A stretch of 64,000 nucleotides of DNA from Acidimicrobiia bacterium (GCA_028284765.1 JANQRA010000005.1:1-64000), one strand, 5' to 3'. Counted from the stretch's first letter, positions 8,033 to 16,468 are shown. The notes: generated by a model from the sequence alone, not told the origin. A program made the numbers and translations.

Positions 8033-8935
8033 ACGACCGACTGCGAGCAGTCGACGCATGCACTCGTCCTCCTCGTATCGAAGCATCTGCCACGTCAGCC
8101 TCAGTACTCGATACCCCGCTGCAAGGGCTGCCGCGTCGCGAGCTCGATCACGATCATGGTCGGCCTGCCGGTTGTGCCACCGACGCCCATCAGCCTCAAC
8201 AATCAGGTGCCATTCGGGAATCAATGCGTCGACGCGGGCAGAGGTTCCGTTGAGATTCAGGGTCACTTGCCGTTGATATGTCGGTATCGGTGCCTCCTCC
8301 AAGAGGTTGTAGAGCAGTCTTTCGAGTGCAGACGACGGAGGCTGGTATCCAATCGGCGATCGCTCTTTGAGCAGTCTCCGGAGGGTGGGTAGGCCAGGCT
8401 GTCGCGCAAATGCCAGACGATCGAGGATCGGGTGGAAATCCTGTATCGCCACCTTCTTTGCGGCCATCTGATCGTCAATCATGCGCTCAACCAAGGATGG
8501 CGATAGCCACATCGACAGTGTCAGGATGGTCTCACTCGCCGAGGTGGCGGTGAATCCGTCGATGTGAACTGTCTCTACGTCGTCGAAGTGGCGGGCTCGT
8601 ATCACGCGAGCTATCGGTGACCGATTGCTCCCTCCGTACGGAACCAGGATCTGTGGGCGGCCAGGCCCAAATCCCGGAATGCCCAGCAGGAAGGCGGCTG
8701 ATCTGCCTCCCGCCACGGCTCGAGGATGGTCGAGCAACGCGGCAGTGAGCTGCCGCCCCCAGGTCGCCGGAGCAGCCGAACTGGCATAGACGCCGGACGT
8801 CAAGCGAACCCATCGACCAGATCCGACCCGCTGCGCAATCTGATGTCTGGTGAGCCCGAGTTCGAACGCCTGCGCACGACTGATGACCCCATGTTGTCTG
8901 CGCATCAGCGCCGCTTCCGGCTCCGTATCCCCCAC
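8027..8935 (-). CDS. AbiEi-N/DUF559 protein, VSR-like endonuclease fold
   Basis: 302-residue protein with two recognisable parts. The N-terminus (about 1-60, RRQHGVISRAQAFELGLT) resembles the helix-turn-helix start of AbiEi-type antitoxins. The C-terminal 100 residues are a DUF559 domain of the PD-(D/E)XK/VSR type, with Glu in SALERLL, Asp in ARVDALIPEW, Glu-Ala-Asp in LIVEADGRRWH and the DRDRARDAAAL helix. Such proteins are common and scattered in actinobacteria; their role (mismatch nuclease, defence or selfish element) is unsettled. There is no AbiEii toxin partner nearby. It is bracketed by two copies of the same 43-bp hairpin, one overlapping its own stop. GTG at 8935 is taken as start; ATG at 8905 is an alternative. 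Confidence 0.8.
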   Translation of the reverse strand: MGDTEPEAALMRRQHGVISRAQAFELGLTRHQIAQRVGSGRWVRLTSGVYASSAAPATWGRQLTAALLDHPRAVAGGRSAAFLLGIPGFGPGRPQILVPYGGSNRSPIARVIRARHFDDVETVHIDGFTATSASETILTLSMWLSPSLVERMIDDQMAAKKVAIQDFHPILDRLAFARQPGLPTLRRLLKERSPIGYQPPSSALERLLYNLLEEAPIPTYQRQVTLNLNGTSARVDALIPEWHLIVEADGRRWHNRQADHDRDRARDAAALAAGYRVLRLTWQMLRYEEDECMRRLLAVGRA

Positions 8936-8980
8936 GTACCCATAGGTACGTGAGTGCGGTTGCGTCTTCTAGACCCTTGT

Positions 8981-9023
8981 GCGTGAGCAGTTAGTCCGCC
9001 GTGATCGGCTTATCTACTCACAC
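8981..9023. repeat. 43-bp palindromic repeat, copy 2
   Basis: Same length and orientation as the copy at 7990, with six substitutions. The arms (GCGTGAGCAG..., ...CTACTCACAC) are less perfect but the stem-loop is kept. It lies between the DUF559 start and the stop of the GlnR-like gene, 10 bases from the latter. Confidence 0.85.
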
Positions 9024-9033
9024 ACAGACCGAA

Positions 9034-9663
9034 TCAGCCGAAGCGGTACCCGACCGATCGGACCGTGGTGATCCAGCTAGATCGTTCTTCGCCGAGTTTG
9101 GCCCGGAGTCGGCGCACGTGGACGTCAACGGTCCTCGCTCCGCCGTAGTACTCGTACCCCCACACCTTGGACAACAGCTGCTCGCGCGACCAGACCCGCA
9201 CCGGGTTCTCCACCATGAAACGGAGCAACTCGTACTCCATATACGTGAGATCCATCGCTTCTCCGCCAAGCGTCGCCTGGTAGTTCAGTGGATTGAGCTC
9301 GAGGTCTTTGAAGACGAGGATCGCCTCTACATCGCCGGTCTTGACCAGACGCTTGAGCCGGATGCGGAATTCGACCGGATCGGCAGGGGCCACGACGAAC
9401 TCAGTATTCATGCTTTCGACGACGGTGAAATGCTCCGGCCTGATCACAACCAGGACCGGCAGGCCGAGCACTTCTTCGATGCGACCTACTTCCCTCAACG
9501 TCCTCACAGCCCCTTCAGCGGCCTCCACGACCAACACATCTATGTCGAGTTCCGCCACTGCTTCGACCGAGAGCTCGTCGAGTTTCGAAGTCTGCGCTCC
9601 GGCCAGTGCCAGGCCGTCTACCACCTCAGCTGAGAGATCAGCGGGGTAGACCGCAGTGTTCAC
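9034..9663 (-). CDS. GlnR-like orphan OmpR-family response regulator
   Basis: Transcription factor of about 209 residues with a receiver-like N-terminal domain and a C-terminal OmpR winged helix. The DNA-binding part (DLTYMEYELL, VWGYEYYGGARTVDVHVRRL) closely resembles actinobacterial GlnR, which controls nitrogen genes including glnA. The receiver looks atypical: the strand that should hold the phospho-acceptor Asp reads DVLVVEAAEG, with Glu, as expected for a phosphorylation-independent GlnR-type protein. The GTG at 9663 overlaps the glnA stop by four bases; the frame is open to 9723, but that would run 64 bases into glnA. Position directly after glnA supports a nitrogen role. Confidence 0.8.
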   Translation of the reverse strand: MNTAVYPADLSAEVVDGLALAGAQTSKLDELSVEAVAELDIDVLVVEAAEGAVRTLREVGRIEEVLGLPVLVVIRPEHFTVVESMNTEFVVAPADPVEFRIRLKRLVKTGDVEAILVFKDLELNPLNYQATLGGEAMDLTYMEYELLRFMVENPVRVWSREQLLSKVWGYEYYGGARTVDVHVRRLRAKLGEERSSWITTVRSVGYRFG

Positions 9664-10985
9664 AGAATTGGAAGATAGGTATCGAGCTCGAAGCCCGACA
9701 CGTGGTGCTGGTACCTCTGCCACTCAGCTCGCTTGTTGCGTAGGAACCAATCGAATACGTGCTCCCCAAGTGCCTCGGCTACGAGATCTGATGACTCCAT
9801 CAGGTCCAGGGCCTCGGCGAGAGTCTCTGGGAGACGACGAACCCCCATCGCTTGCCGCTCGGAGTGAGTCATCTGCTTGACATCAGCTGCGATCTCAGCG
9901 GGAAGCTCGTAGCCCTCCCTGACACCCGTCAGTCCGGCCGCCAGCATCACCGAAAGAGCGAGGTATGGATTGCATGCCGCATCTGGCGCCCTGTATTCGA
10001 CCCGCACCGAAGTTGGCTTGCCCTTCTTGACCGACGGGACCCGCACCAACGCCGACTGATTGTTCCTTGCCCAGGACATGTAGACCGGCGCATCAAACCC
10101 GTCCACCAAACGCTTATAGGAGTTGACCCACTGGTTTGTCACCGCAGTCATCTCAGCGGCATGTCGCAAAAGCCCCGCGATGAAAGCTTCTCCGATCTTC
10201 GACAGGCCGCCTTGGGTGCCTGGCTCGTGAAACGCGTTGATATCACCTTCAAAGAGTGACAAGTGCATGTGCATGCCGGAGCCGTCGTAGTCCTCGAGAG
10301 GCTTTGGCATGAACGTCGCGTATATGCCGTGCTGCAAGGCAACCTCTTTCACCGTCAAGCGCGAGGTCATGATGTTGTCGGCCATCGTGAGCGCGTCCGT
10401 ATACCGGGCGATGATCTCGTGCTGACTTGGGGCGACTTCGTGGTGAGAGTGCTCGATCGGGATTCCCATTTGCTCGAGTGCGTTGATCGTCTTGCGTCTG
10501 TATTCCTGGGCGACGTCGAGCGGGGTGAGATCGAAGTAACCGCCGCGGTCTAGAACTTTCGGATTCGGACCGCTGTCCTCGAAGTAGAAGAACTCGAGCT
10601 CAGGCGTGGCGAAGAAGGTGTAGCCCATCTCCGACGCCCGTTCGAGGTTGCGTTTGAGGACGGTGCGCGGGTCGCCATCAAACGGCTCGGAATCAGGTGT
10701 TTGGATATCGCAGAACATTCGGGCGACCTGCTGCTCGGAACGCCAGGGAAGAATGGCGAAGGTCGAAGGATCGGGTTTGGCCAGCATGTCGGCTTCTTGA
10801 ATGCGGGCGTACCCGTCGATCGAAGAGCCGTCGAAGGTCATTCCTTCTTCGAAGGCCACCTCTAGTTCAGCTGGGCTGATCGAAACCGACTTGAGGAAGC
10901 CAAGGACGTCCGTGAACCACAGTCTGATGAATCGGATGCCGCGTTCTTCAACGGTCCGCAGGACGTAGTCGGATTGTTTGCTCAA
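9660..10985 (-). CDS. glnA: Type I glutamine synthetase
   Basis: 441-residue glutamine synthetase, making glutamine from glutamate, ammonium and ATP. Catalytic signatures include GMTFDGSSIDGY, the Glu-rich ATPELEFF block, SHHEVAPSQHEI, FMPKPLEDYDGSGMHMHLSL and VEYRAPDAACNPYLA. The length and the absence of the Tyr adenylylation loop near the C-terminus point to the short GSI-alpha type as in Bacillus, not the adenylylated GSI-beta of mycobacterial GlnA1. TTG is the likely start, 12 bases after the whiB stop, so whiB, glnA and the GlnR-like gene probably form one operon. Confidence 0.92.
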   Translation of the reverse strand: MSKQSDYVLRTVEERGIRFIRLWFTDVLGFLKSVSISPAELEVAFEEGMTFDGSSIDGYARIQEADMLAKPDPSTFAILPWRSEQQVARMFCDIQTPDSEPFDGDPRTVLKRNLERASEMGYTFFATPELEFFYFEDSGPNPKVLDRGGYFDLTPLDVAQEYRRKTINALEQMGIPIEHSHHEVAPSQHEIIARYTDALTMADNIMTSRLTVKEVALQHGIYATFMPKPLEDYDGSGMHMHLSLFEGDINAFHEPGTQGGLSKIGEAFIAGLLRHAAEMTAVTNQWVNSYKRLVDGFDAPVYMSWARNNQSALVRVPSVKKGKPTSVRVEYRAPDAACNPYLALSVMLAAGLTGVREGYELPAEIAADVKQMTHSERQAMGVRRLPETLAEALDLMESSDLVAEALGEHVFDWFLRNKRAEWQRYQHHVSGFELDTYLPIL

Positions 10986-10997
10986 ACTCGAATGAAT

Positions 10998-11285
10998 CTA
11001 TGCGGAGCGACGACGCTCTGCCAGCCACTTTCTACGAAGGGACTTGCGTTCTTTCTCCGATGTTCCACCCCAGACTCCTGACCTTTGGTTGGTCTCCAGC
11101 GCGTAGGTGAGGCAATCCTCTGCCACGGGGCACACTGCACAGATCCCCTTGGCTTTGGAGATGATCGCCTCGTCCGGTGACTCGCCCACCGGGAAGAACA
11201 GCTCGTTGGGATATCCGGCGCAGGCGGCTCGGACTCTCCAGTCCGCAGCCAGGTCGGCTGCGATTTGTGTCGGCCCGTAGGTCAC
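10998..11285 (-). CDS. WhiB-family Fe-S regulator
   Basis: 95-residue actinobacteria-specific regulator. Four cluster-binding cysteines are seen: Cys22, Cys49, Cys52 and Cys58 (CAVCPVAEDC), followed by the GVWGG turn and a basic tail (RKSLRRKWLAERRR) for DNA or sigma-factor contact. WhiB proteins bind a redox-sensitive Fe-S cluster and act with the primary sigma factor. GTG is the start, and it sits inside a 13-bp inverted repeat (11275-11313). The gene lies directly upstream of glnA with a 12-base gap, an unusual pairing that suggests redox or nitric-oxide input to nitrogen assimilation; that link is inference. Confidence 0.93.
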   Translation of the reverse strand: MTYGPTQIAADLAADWRVRAACAGYPNELFFPVGESPDEAIISKAKGICAVCPVAEDCLTYALETNQRSGVWGGTSEKERKSLRRKWLAERRRSA

Positions 11286-11313
11286 ACAGCCATATTCGCG
11301 GTGTGACCTACGG
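11275..11313. promoter_or_regulatory. Inverted repeat spanning the whiB start codon
   Basis: CCGTAGGTCACAC (11275-11287) and its exact complement GTGTGACCTACGG (11301-11313) are separated by 13 bases. The whiB GTG (11285-11283) lies in one arm. It could be an autoregulatory operator, or an mRNA hairpin hiding the start codon if transcription begins far enough upstream. No ribosome-binding site is seen before the GTG. Confidence 0.6.
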
Positions 11314-11327
11314 CTCGCAAAACGAGG

Positions 11328-12527
11328 TCAGTCGTCTCCGAATCCGGCGTCGCGGTCCATCTTCTCCTCGTCGATCAGACTGTCAAGGCCGGAGGCCTCG
11401 GCGATCTCTTGGTGATCTTCCTTGGTGAGACCGCTGGTGTCTCGCAGCTCGCCGGTCTCGGAATCCCACATGCCAGCTTCGTAGTCGGTGCCCTTCGCAC
11501 CTCCAGCAATCGCGGTCGCAATGCTCTCATCGCCCCCGTCGCCGCTGTTGCTCAAGTCATCGAGATCGACGTCGCCGTCGCCGTCAGTGTCTCCAGGAAC
11601 ACCTGCTCCGGCACCGGCTGCACCTGCGGCCGGAACGCTGTCAGTCCAGGCGGAGGTGTCTCCCGATTCGAAACCGTCGGTGAACAGCGTCTCGTCATCA
11701 GGATCTTCGCCAGGCTCGCCTGCGCTATCACCACCTGCAGCTGCCGCTGCTCCACCAGCTCCAGCCGCCGCGGCCGTTGCGCTCTCCACAGCTGCCTGTC
11801 CACCGCGTCCGGCGAAGGTCAAGATGATGATGATGATCAGGATGATGATGATCAGGATGATCGCCACGATCGAAGGCGTCGTCAGACCGTCGCTGGTCAA
11901 CTCCACGAACCCGAACCCATCACAGGTGCTGGCAAAACCGCCCACCATGAACACACCGGTGAGTTGGTCGATCGGGATGCCCTGGGCTTCGGCATAAGCC
12001 CTCACGTTGGGGATGTCGCCTTCGTTGGCCGGGCTCCCGCCCTCGTTGCCTTCTTCGCCGTCATCGAACGGAACTGCGATTCCACCGATCTCGACCCACA
12101 TCTCCCACTGGTAGTTCATGAAGATGGTTGGCGAAGCTGCCTGCCAGTTGAGTGAACCATCGGGATCTATCTGGAACGGATTTCCGCGCGAGGTATCGGT
12201 CACTGTGGTGGAGTCCGGTACCGAGCTTGTCGCTTGAACCAGGCATCCACCATTGAGCTGGCCGCTCTCACCTGCCTCACCGATTCCGAGAGCGCCCCAA
12301 ACCAGTGCCGGAATGAGGAGGATCAGTGCGATCACATAGGTGACGGTGGACCCTTCCCTGCCAACGCTCAGTAGCAGCATGACGATCACGCCGGTGACAG
12401 CGGGAATCAGGAACACGGTTATCTGGTCGAGTGGCCAAACGCCCTGCTGCTGGAGCACCACGGCTAAGGCCAGACCCAGGATGAAGCCGAGGATGGCTCC
12501 GGTGAGTGGCTTACGCATGCCCCACAA
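11328..12527 (-). CDS. Membrane protein with acidic, Ca-loop-containing C-terminal region, function unknown
   Basis: 399 residues, not recognised as a whole. Three N-terminal hydrophobic segments (about 10-90) precede a soluble region of about 110 residues containing two cysteines. A nearly pure Ile/Leu membrane helix (AIILIIIILIIIIILTF, around residue 235) comes next, then an Ala/Gly-rich and very acidic tail. The tail carries the motif FTDGFESGDTSAW, known from many surface proteins of other phyla, and a dockerin/EF-hand-like loop DTDGDGDVDLDDL that should bind calcium. It lies 42 bases upstream of whiB on the same strand, so it may head the whiB-glnA operon. The start could be the ATG at 12527 or at 12518. 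Confidence 0.6.
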   Translation of the reverse strand: MWGMRKPLTGAILGFILGLALAVVLQQQGVWPLDQITVFLIPAVTGVIVMLLLSVGREGSTVTYVIALILLIPALVWGALGIGEAGESGQLNGGCLVQATSSVPDSTTVTDTSRGNPFQIDPDGSLNWQAASPTIFMNYQWEMWVEIGGIAVPFDDGEEGNEGGSPANEGDIPNVRAYAEAQGIPIDQLTGVFMVGGFASTCDGFGFVELTSDGLTTPSIVAIILIIIILIIIIILTFAGRGGQAAVESATAAAAGAGGAAAAAGGDSAGEPGEDPDDETLFTDGFESGDTSAWTDSVPAAGAAGAGAGVPGDTDGDGDVDLDDLSNSGDGGDESIATAIAGGAKGTDYEAGMWDSETGELRDTSGLTKEDHQEIAEASGLDSLIDEEKMDRDAGFGDD

Positions 12528-12578
12528 ACTACGCGATTCGTTCTATGTCCTGCCGTTTCTTTTGCTCCGCGCGACGAA

Positions 12579-12584
12579 TAGCCT
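12579..12584 (+). promoter_or_regulatory. Candidate -10 box of a leaderless tetR transcript
   Basis: TAGCCT fits the TAnnnT actinobacterial -10 pattern, and exactly seven bases separate it from the ATG at 12592. There is no ribosome-binding site and no convincing -35 box. Confidence 0.35.
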
Positions 12585-12591
12585 CTAGCCG

Positions 12592-13194
12592 ATGCCACGG
12601 ATTCGGGCTGCCTCAATCGATGAGCACAAGGAACAAACGCGGCGCGCTCTGCTCGAGGCTGCCCAGGCGATGATCGATGACGCCGGTACGGCTGAGGTTC
12701 CCTTAGGCGAGATAGCACTCGCCGCGGGGGTAGGTCGGACCACCTTCTACGACTACTTCGACGACCGCGACGATGTGATCGCTTCCCTGGTGGAGGAGGA
12801 GCTGCCTGGTGTCCTCAGCGATCTGATCGGTTCGGTTCCCACCAATCTCCCAGCCGACCAACGTCTGGCCGCGCTGGCGAGTCGGCTTGTCGAGTTTGTT
12901 GCATCAGACAGAGTTCTCGGTGTCATCCTCCACAAGGAGGTCGGCCGCATGGGTGTGGGGGCTCAAGAGCGAATTGCCGCAGCACATGCGCAGTTGGCCA
13001 GCGAGATGGCTTCTATCTACCGGAGCGGAGTTGAAGAAGGAGTCTTCCGCGCGTTGCCCCCATATCTCGCCGGTCGCTTCATACAAGACATGATCATGTC
13101 GGGAGCCAGGGCGCTCTTCGATGACCCTCGCCGGGTCGAGGAAGTGAAGAAAGAGCTAGAGACCTTCCTTTTGGGCGGCCTCCGCAATGGCTGA
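12592..13194 (+). CDS. TetR-family transcriptional regulator
   Basis: 200-residue TetR-type repressor. The N-terminal helix-turn-helix runs from about 12 to 60 (RRALLEAAQAMIDDAG ... GVGRTTFYDYFDDRDDVIA), followed by an all-helical ligand domain. The effector is unknown. No Shine-Dalgarno sequence precedes the ATG. The last 8 bases overlap the start of ppk, so the two are almost certainly co-transcribed and the regulator may control polyphosphate synthesis; that assignment is inferred from the overlap only. Confidence 0.88.
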   Translation: MPRIRAASIDEHKEQTRRALLEAAQAMIDDAGTAEVPLGEIALAAGVGRTTFYDYFDDRDDVIASLVEEELPGVLSDLIGSVPTNLPADQRLAALASRLVEFVASDRVLGVILHKEVGRMGVGAQERIAAAHAQLASEMASIYRSGVEEGVFRALPPYLAGRFIQDMIMSGARALFDDPRRVEEVKKELETFLLGGLRNG

Positions 13195-15241
13195 CCTCGT
13201 CAATGCCGACACCTATGTCAATCGTGAGCTCTCATGGCTCGAGTTCAACAAGCGCGTGTTTTCTCTCACCGGCCGAGAAGACTTCCCGTTGCTTGAGAAG
13301 GCGAAGTTCCTGGCCATCTGGTCATCGAACCTCGACGAGTTCTTTCAGGTCCGCGTTGCTGGTCTGAAGGAGCAACTCGCTTACGGACTCAAGTCGTCGA
13401 CACCGGACGGTCTGTCGCCCGGCCAACAGCTGGCCGCCATTCGAGCCGACGTCGACGCCCAGTACTCAGAGGTCTCCAAGCGGTTTCTCGCCGAGATCGC
13501 ACCGGCACTGGCACGTGAAGGGATCGTCTTCAGCGATTACTCAACGCTCGACGACGACGATCGCGAGTTTCTCGACGAACAGTTCCGCGAGCTGGTGTTC
13601 CCGGTCGTCACGCCTCTGGCGGTAGACCCTTCGCACCCCTTTCCGTACATCTCGAATCTTTCTTTGAACCTGGCGATCTTCGTTCGCAATCCGGAGACGG
13701 GGCTAACGAGATTTGCTCGCGTGAAGATCCCGCCGATCCTCCCGCGATTTGTCGTGTTGCCGGACGGCGAGCGATTCGTTCCGCTGGAGGAAGTCATTGC
13801 CTCGCACCTTGGGTCGCTGTTTCCGGGGATGGAAGTGCTGGGACATCACGTGTTCAGGGTCACCCGCAACGCCGATTTCGAGGTGGAAGAAGACGAAGGC
13901 GGTGACCTCCTAATGACGATCGAGTCGGAACTCACCCAACGTCGGTTCGGGCGCGTGGTCAGGTTGGAGGTACATCCGGACATGCCCGACGACGTGCTCG
14001 ATCTCCTCATGAGGGAGATGGGTGCCAACGAGGACGACGTCTATCGAGTCGAGGGCCCCCTGGATTTGTCCGGATTGTGGAATGTCTTCGATCTTGATCG
14101 TCCAGAGCTCAAGTTCGATCCCTTCACCGGGATCACTCCGCCACGACTCGCGTCGAGTTCGACGGAACAGGTGGACTTCTTCGAGGTGATACGGCAGGGG
14201 GACCTCATGGCCCATCACCCTTACGACACCTTCTCGTCGACGGTGGAGGCGTTTGTCCGCCGAGCCTCCCGCGATCCCGATGTGCTGGCGATCAAGATCA
14301 CGCTGTACCGCACCAATCGGGACAGCCAGATTATGCAGTCGCTCATCGATGCAGCTCGGGGCGGCAAGCAGGTTGTGGCACTTGTCGAGTTGAAGGCACG
14401 TTTCGATGAGGCAAGGAACATCGAGTGGGCCCAACGACTCGAGGATGTAGGCGTGCACGTCACATACGGCGTTGTGGGACTAAAGACCCACACAAAGCTG
14501 GCTCTAGTCATGCGTCGGGAGGGCGATCGCGTCGTCCGGTACGCACACATCGGCACCGGCAACTACAACGAGAACACGGCGCGCATCTATGAGGATGTCG
14601 GGGTCTTCACATCGGACCAGGCCCTCGGGTCCGACTTGTCCGACCTCTTCAACTACCTCACCGGCTACTCACGGCAGACCCAATACCGATCTGTGGCGGT
14701 ATCTCCACAAGGAATCCGCAGGCGCATCGTCGAATTGATCGAGGACGAAGCCTCACGAGATGACGGGCACATCACGATGAAGATGAACTCCCTCGTGGAT
14801 GCCGGAATCATCGAAGCTCTCTATCGAGCATCCCAAGAAGGGACGCGAATTGATCTGTGTGTGAGAGGTATCTGTGGTTTGGTGCCAGGAATCCCAGGGA
14901 TCTCAGAGAACATCAGCGTTCGTTCGATCGTGGGGCGCTATCTCGAGCATTCCCGTATCTACCGGTTCGGTGCGCGTGGTCGGGAGCGGACGTATCTGTA
15001 TGGCTCCGCCGACATGATGCCGAGGAACCTGGACCGACGTGTTGAGGTGCTGGCTCCGATTTCCGACCCCGATCTGCAATTCAGAATCGATGAGATGTTG
15101 GACGTGGTGTTTGCCGACGACAACCTCTCATGGGAGTTGGGCTCCGACCGCGAGTGGACGCGCGTTCCTGTCGAACACGGCATTGACGCCCATGTTGCGC
15201 TTCAAGAACTGGCCCAAACGCGCGCCTCCGGCACGCTTTGA
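13187..15241 (+). CDS. ppk: Polyphosphate kinase 1
   Basis: 684-residue PPK1, which reversibly transfers the gamma-phosphate of ATP to polyphosphate. The N-terminal block RELSWLEFNKRVF, the helix NLDEFFQVRVAGLKEQ, the phospho-histidine region HIGTGNYNENTARIYED and the C-terminal YLYGSADMMPRNLDRR are all present and full length. Co-transcribed with the TetR gene upstream. A PHO-box-like repeat and pstS follow immediately, placing the gene in a phosphate-responsive neighbourhood. Confidence 0.95.
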   Translation: MADLVNADTYVNRELSWLEFNKRVFSLTGREDFPLLEKAKFLAIWSSNLDEFFQVRVAGLKEQLAYGLKSSTPDGLSPGQQLAAIRADVDAQYSEVSKRFLAEIAPALAREGIVFSDYSTLDDDDREFLDEQFRELVFPVVTPLAVDPSHPFPYISNLSLNLAIFVRNPETGLTRFARVKIPPILPRFVVLPDGERFVPLEEVIASHLGSLFPGMEVLGHHVFRVTRNADFEVEEDEGGDLLMTIESELTQRRFGRVVRLEVHPDMPDDVLDLLMREMGANEDDVYRVEGPLDLSGLWNVFDLDRPELKFDPFTGITPPRLASSSTEQVDFFEVIRQGDLMAHHPYDTFSSTVEAFVRRASRDPDVLAIKITLYRTNRDSQIMQSLIDAARGGKQVVALVELKARFDEARNIEWAQRLEDVGVHVTYGVVGLKTHTKLALVMRREGDRVVRYAHIGTGNYNENTARIYEDVGVFTSDQALGSDLSDLFNYLTGYSRQTQYRSVAVSPQGIRRRIVELIEDEASRDDGHITMKMNSLVDAGIIEALYRASQEGTRIDLCVRGICGLVPGIPGISENISVRSIVGRYLEHSRIYRFGARGRERTYLYGSADMMPRNLDRRVEVLAPISDPDLQFRIDEMLDVVFADDNLSWELGSDREWTRVPVEHGIDAHVALQELAQTRASGTL

Positions 15242-15243
15242 CA

Positions 15244-15288
15244 GTTCATCTCCCGTTCACCTGAACATTGCCGGAGAGTTAACCCGTC
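15244..15288 (+). promoter_or_regulatory. PHO-box-like direct repeats upstream of pstS
   Basis: Two adjacent 11-base units, GTTCATCTCCC (15244-15254) and GTTCACCTGAA (15255-15265), match the GTTCACC-type PhoP/RegX3 direct repeat of actinobacteria. A third, weaker unit GTTAACCCGTC lies at 15278-15288, roughly two helical repeats on. The probable binding protein is the response regulator encoded at 20432. AAGGAG (15332-15337) is the pstS ribosome-binding site. Confidence 0.65.
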
Positions 15289-15348
15289 TCCTTAGCTTTG
15301 CCCGCGGCTCTGGGAGGGCTGTAACGCTATCAAGGAGATAACGACGCA

Positions 15349-16452
15349 ATGAAAACGCGAACCTGGGCTGCGCTGATTGCCATTCTGGCGCTAGTCCTCG
15401 CGGCTTGTTCCCCTTCGGGTGGTGACGACACCACGACTACCGAAGGTGATGCCGGCGACACCACGACGACTGCCGGTTCCGATGGCGGAGACGACGGTGA
15501 CGACGGTGACGACATGGAGATGTCCCAGTGGGGCCTCCCGATCATCAGCCCGCTCGACGCAACACCCGGTGATATCGGAATCGCCGGTTCCTCCACAGTC
15601 TTCCCACTCTCGACAGCAGTGTTGACGCAGTGGATCGACGAAGGTGGCACCGAGTACACGATCGATTCGATTGGATCCGGTGGTGGTTTTGAACGGTTCT
15701 GTGTCGAGGGTGCATCTGACATCTCGAACGCAAGCCGTGCGATCAAGGATGAAGAGTTTGCGGACTGCACCGCGACGTGGGGTGACGAGCCGATCGAGAT
15801 TCGTGTCGGTTCTGATGCTCTTTCGCTGGTCATCAGTCCAGGAAACACCTTTGCCGGAGAGTTGACGCTCGAGCAGATTGCAACGGCGTACTCGCTTCCC
15901 GCCGGTTCAACTTGGGCTGACGTAGATCCTTCGTTCCCCGCGCATCCGCTGCAGACATTCTCACCGGGTGCTGACTCTGGAACGTTCGACTACTTCAACG
16001 AGGTTGTCTTCGACGAGGCAGACCCCTCGCCGATCCTTTCCTCCGGAGCCCAAATCGTGGGTGAAGATGACAACATCACCGTCGAAGGTGTTGCTGAGGA
16101 TGGCTGCACCGAGGGTGACACATCGACCACCTGCGCAATCGGATACTTCGGATATGCCTTCTTCCAGCAGAATGCCGACCGACTCTCCGTCGTGTCAGTC
16201 GACGCTGGTGAAGGCGACGGCCCAATCGTGCCGAACGACGAATCGGTGAACGAGGGCACGTACCCGATCGCTCGCCCGCTGTACATGTACACGGCACCGA
16301 GCGTCGTTGCCGACAAGCCTCAGGTGGCGGAGTTCATCGCCTACTACCTGAACAACGTCAACGACATCATCGGCGACGTGGGTTACTTCCCCGCTCCCGA
16401 CGACAAGCTCCAGGAAGCTGCAGACAACATCAAGGCTGCCGCTGGTTGGTAA
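15349..16452 (+). CDS. pstS: Phosphate ABC transporter substrate-binding lipoprotein
   Basis: 367-residue phosphate receptor anchored outside the membrane. Signal peptide with lipobox LVLAAC (lipidated Cys20), an acidic DTTTT/DGGDDGDD linker to about residue 60, then the periplasmic-binding fold. Phosphate-contact segments GIAGSSTVFPLS and SGGGFERFC, and the later GADSGTFDYF, are recognisable. First gene of pstSCAB-phoU. A strong hairpin follows its stop, typical for making more receptor than channel. Confidence 0.93.
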   Translation: MKTRTWAALIAILALVLAACSPSGGDDTTTTEGDAGDTTTTAGSDGGDDGDDGDDMEMSQWGLPIISPLDATPGDIGIAGSSTVFPLSTAVLTQWIDEGGTEYTIDSIGSGGGFERFCVEGASDISNASRAIKDEEFADCTATWGDEPIEIRVGSDALSLVISPGNTFAGELTLEQIATAYSLPAGSTWADVDPSFPAHPLQTFSPGADSGTFDYFNEVVFDEADPSPILSSGAQIVGEDDNITVEGVAEDGCTEGDTSTTCAIGYFGYAFFQQNADRLSVVSVDAGEGDGPIVPNDESVNEGTYPIARPLYMYTAPSVVADKPQVAEFIAYYLNNVNDIIGDVGYFPAPDDKLQEAADNIKAAAGW

Positions 16453-16468
16453 CCAAACCCTGACAGTT

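Noticed and set aside
8027-8935. AbiE abortive-infection system
   Set aside because: Only an AbiEi-like N-terminus is present; there is no AbiEii nucleotidyltransferase next to it and the C-terminus is DUF559.
7990-9023. Two-unit CRISPR-like repeat
   Set aside because: The repeats are about 950 bases apart with a gene between them and are themselves palindromic; no array or cas gene is present.
11409-12155. Long open frames opposite the acidic membrane protein
   Set aside because: They are mirror products of the low-complexity Ala/Gly/Asp coding strand and show no domain, start or signal features.
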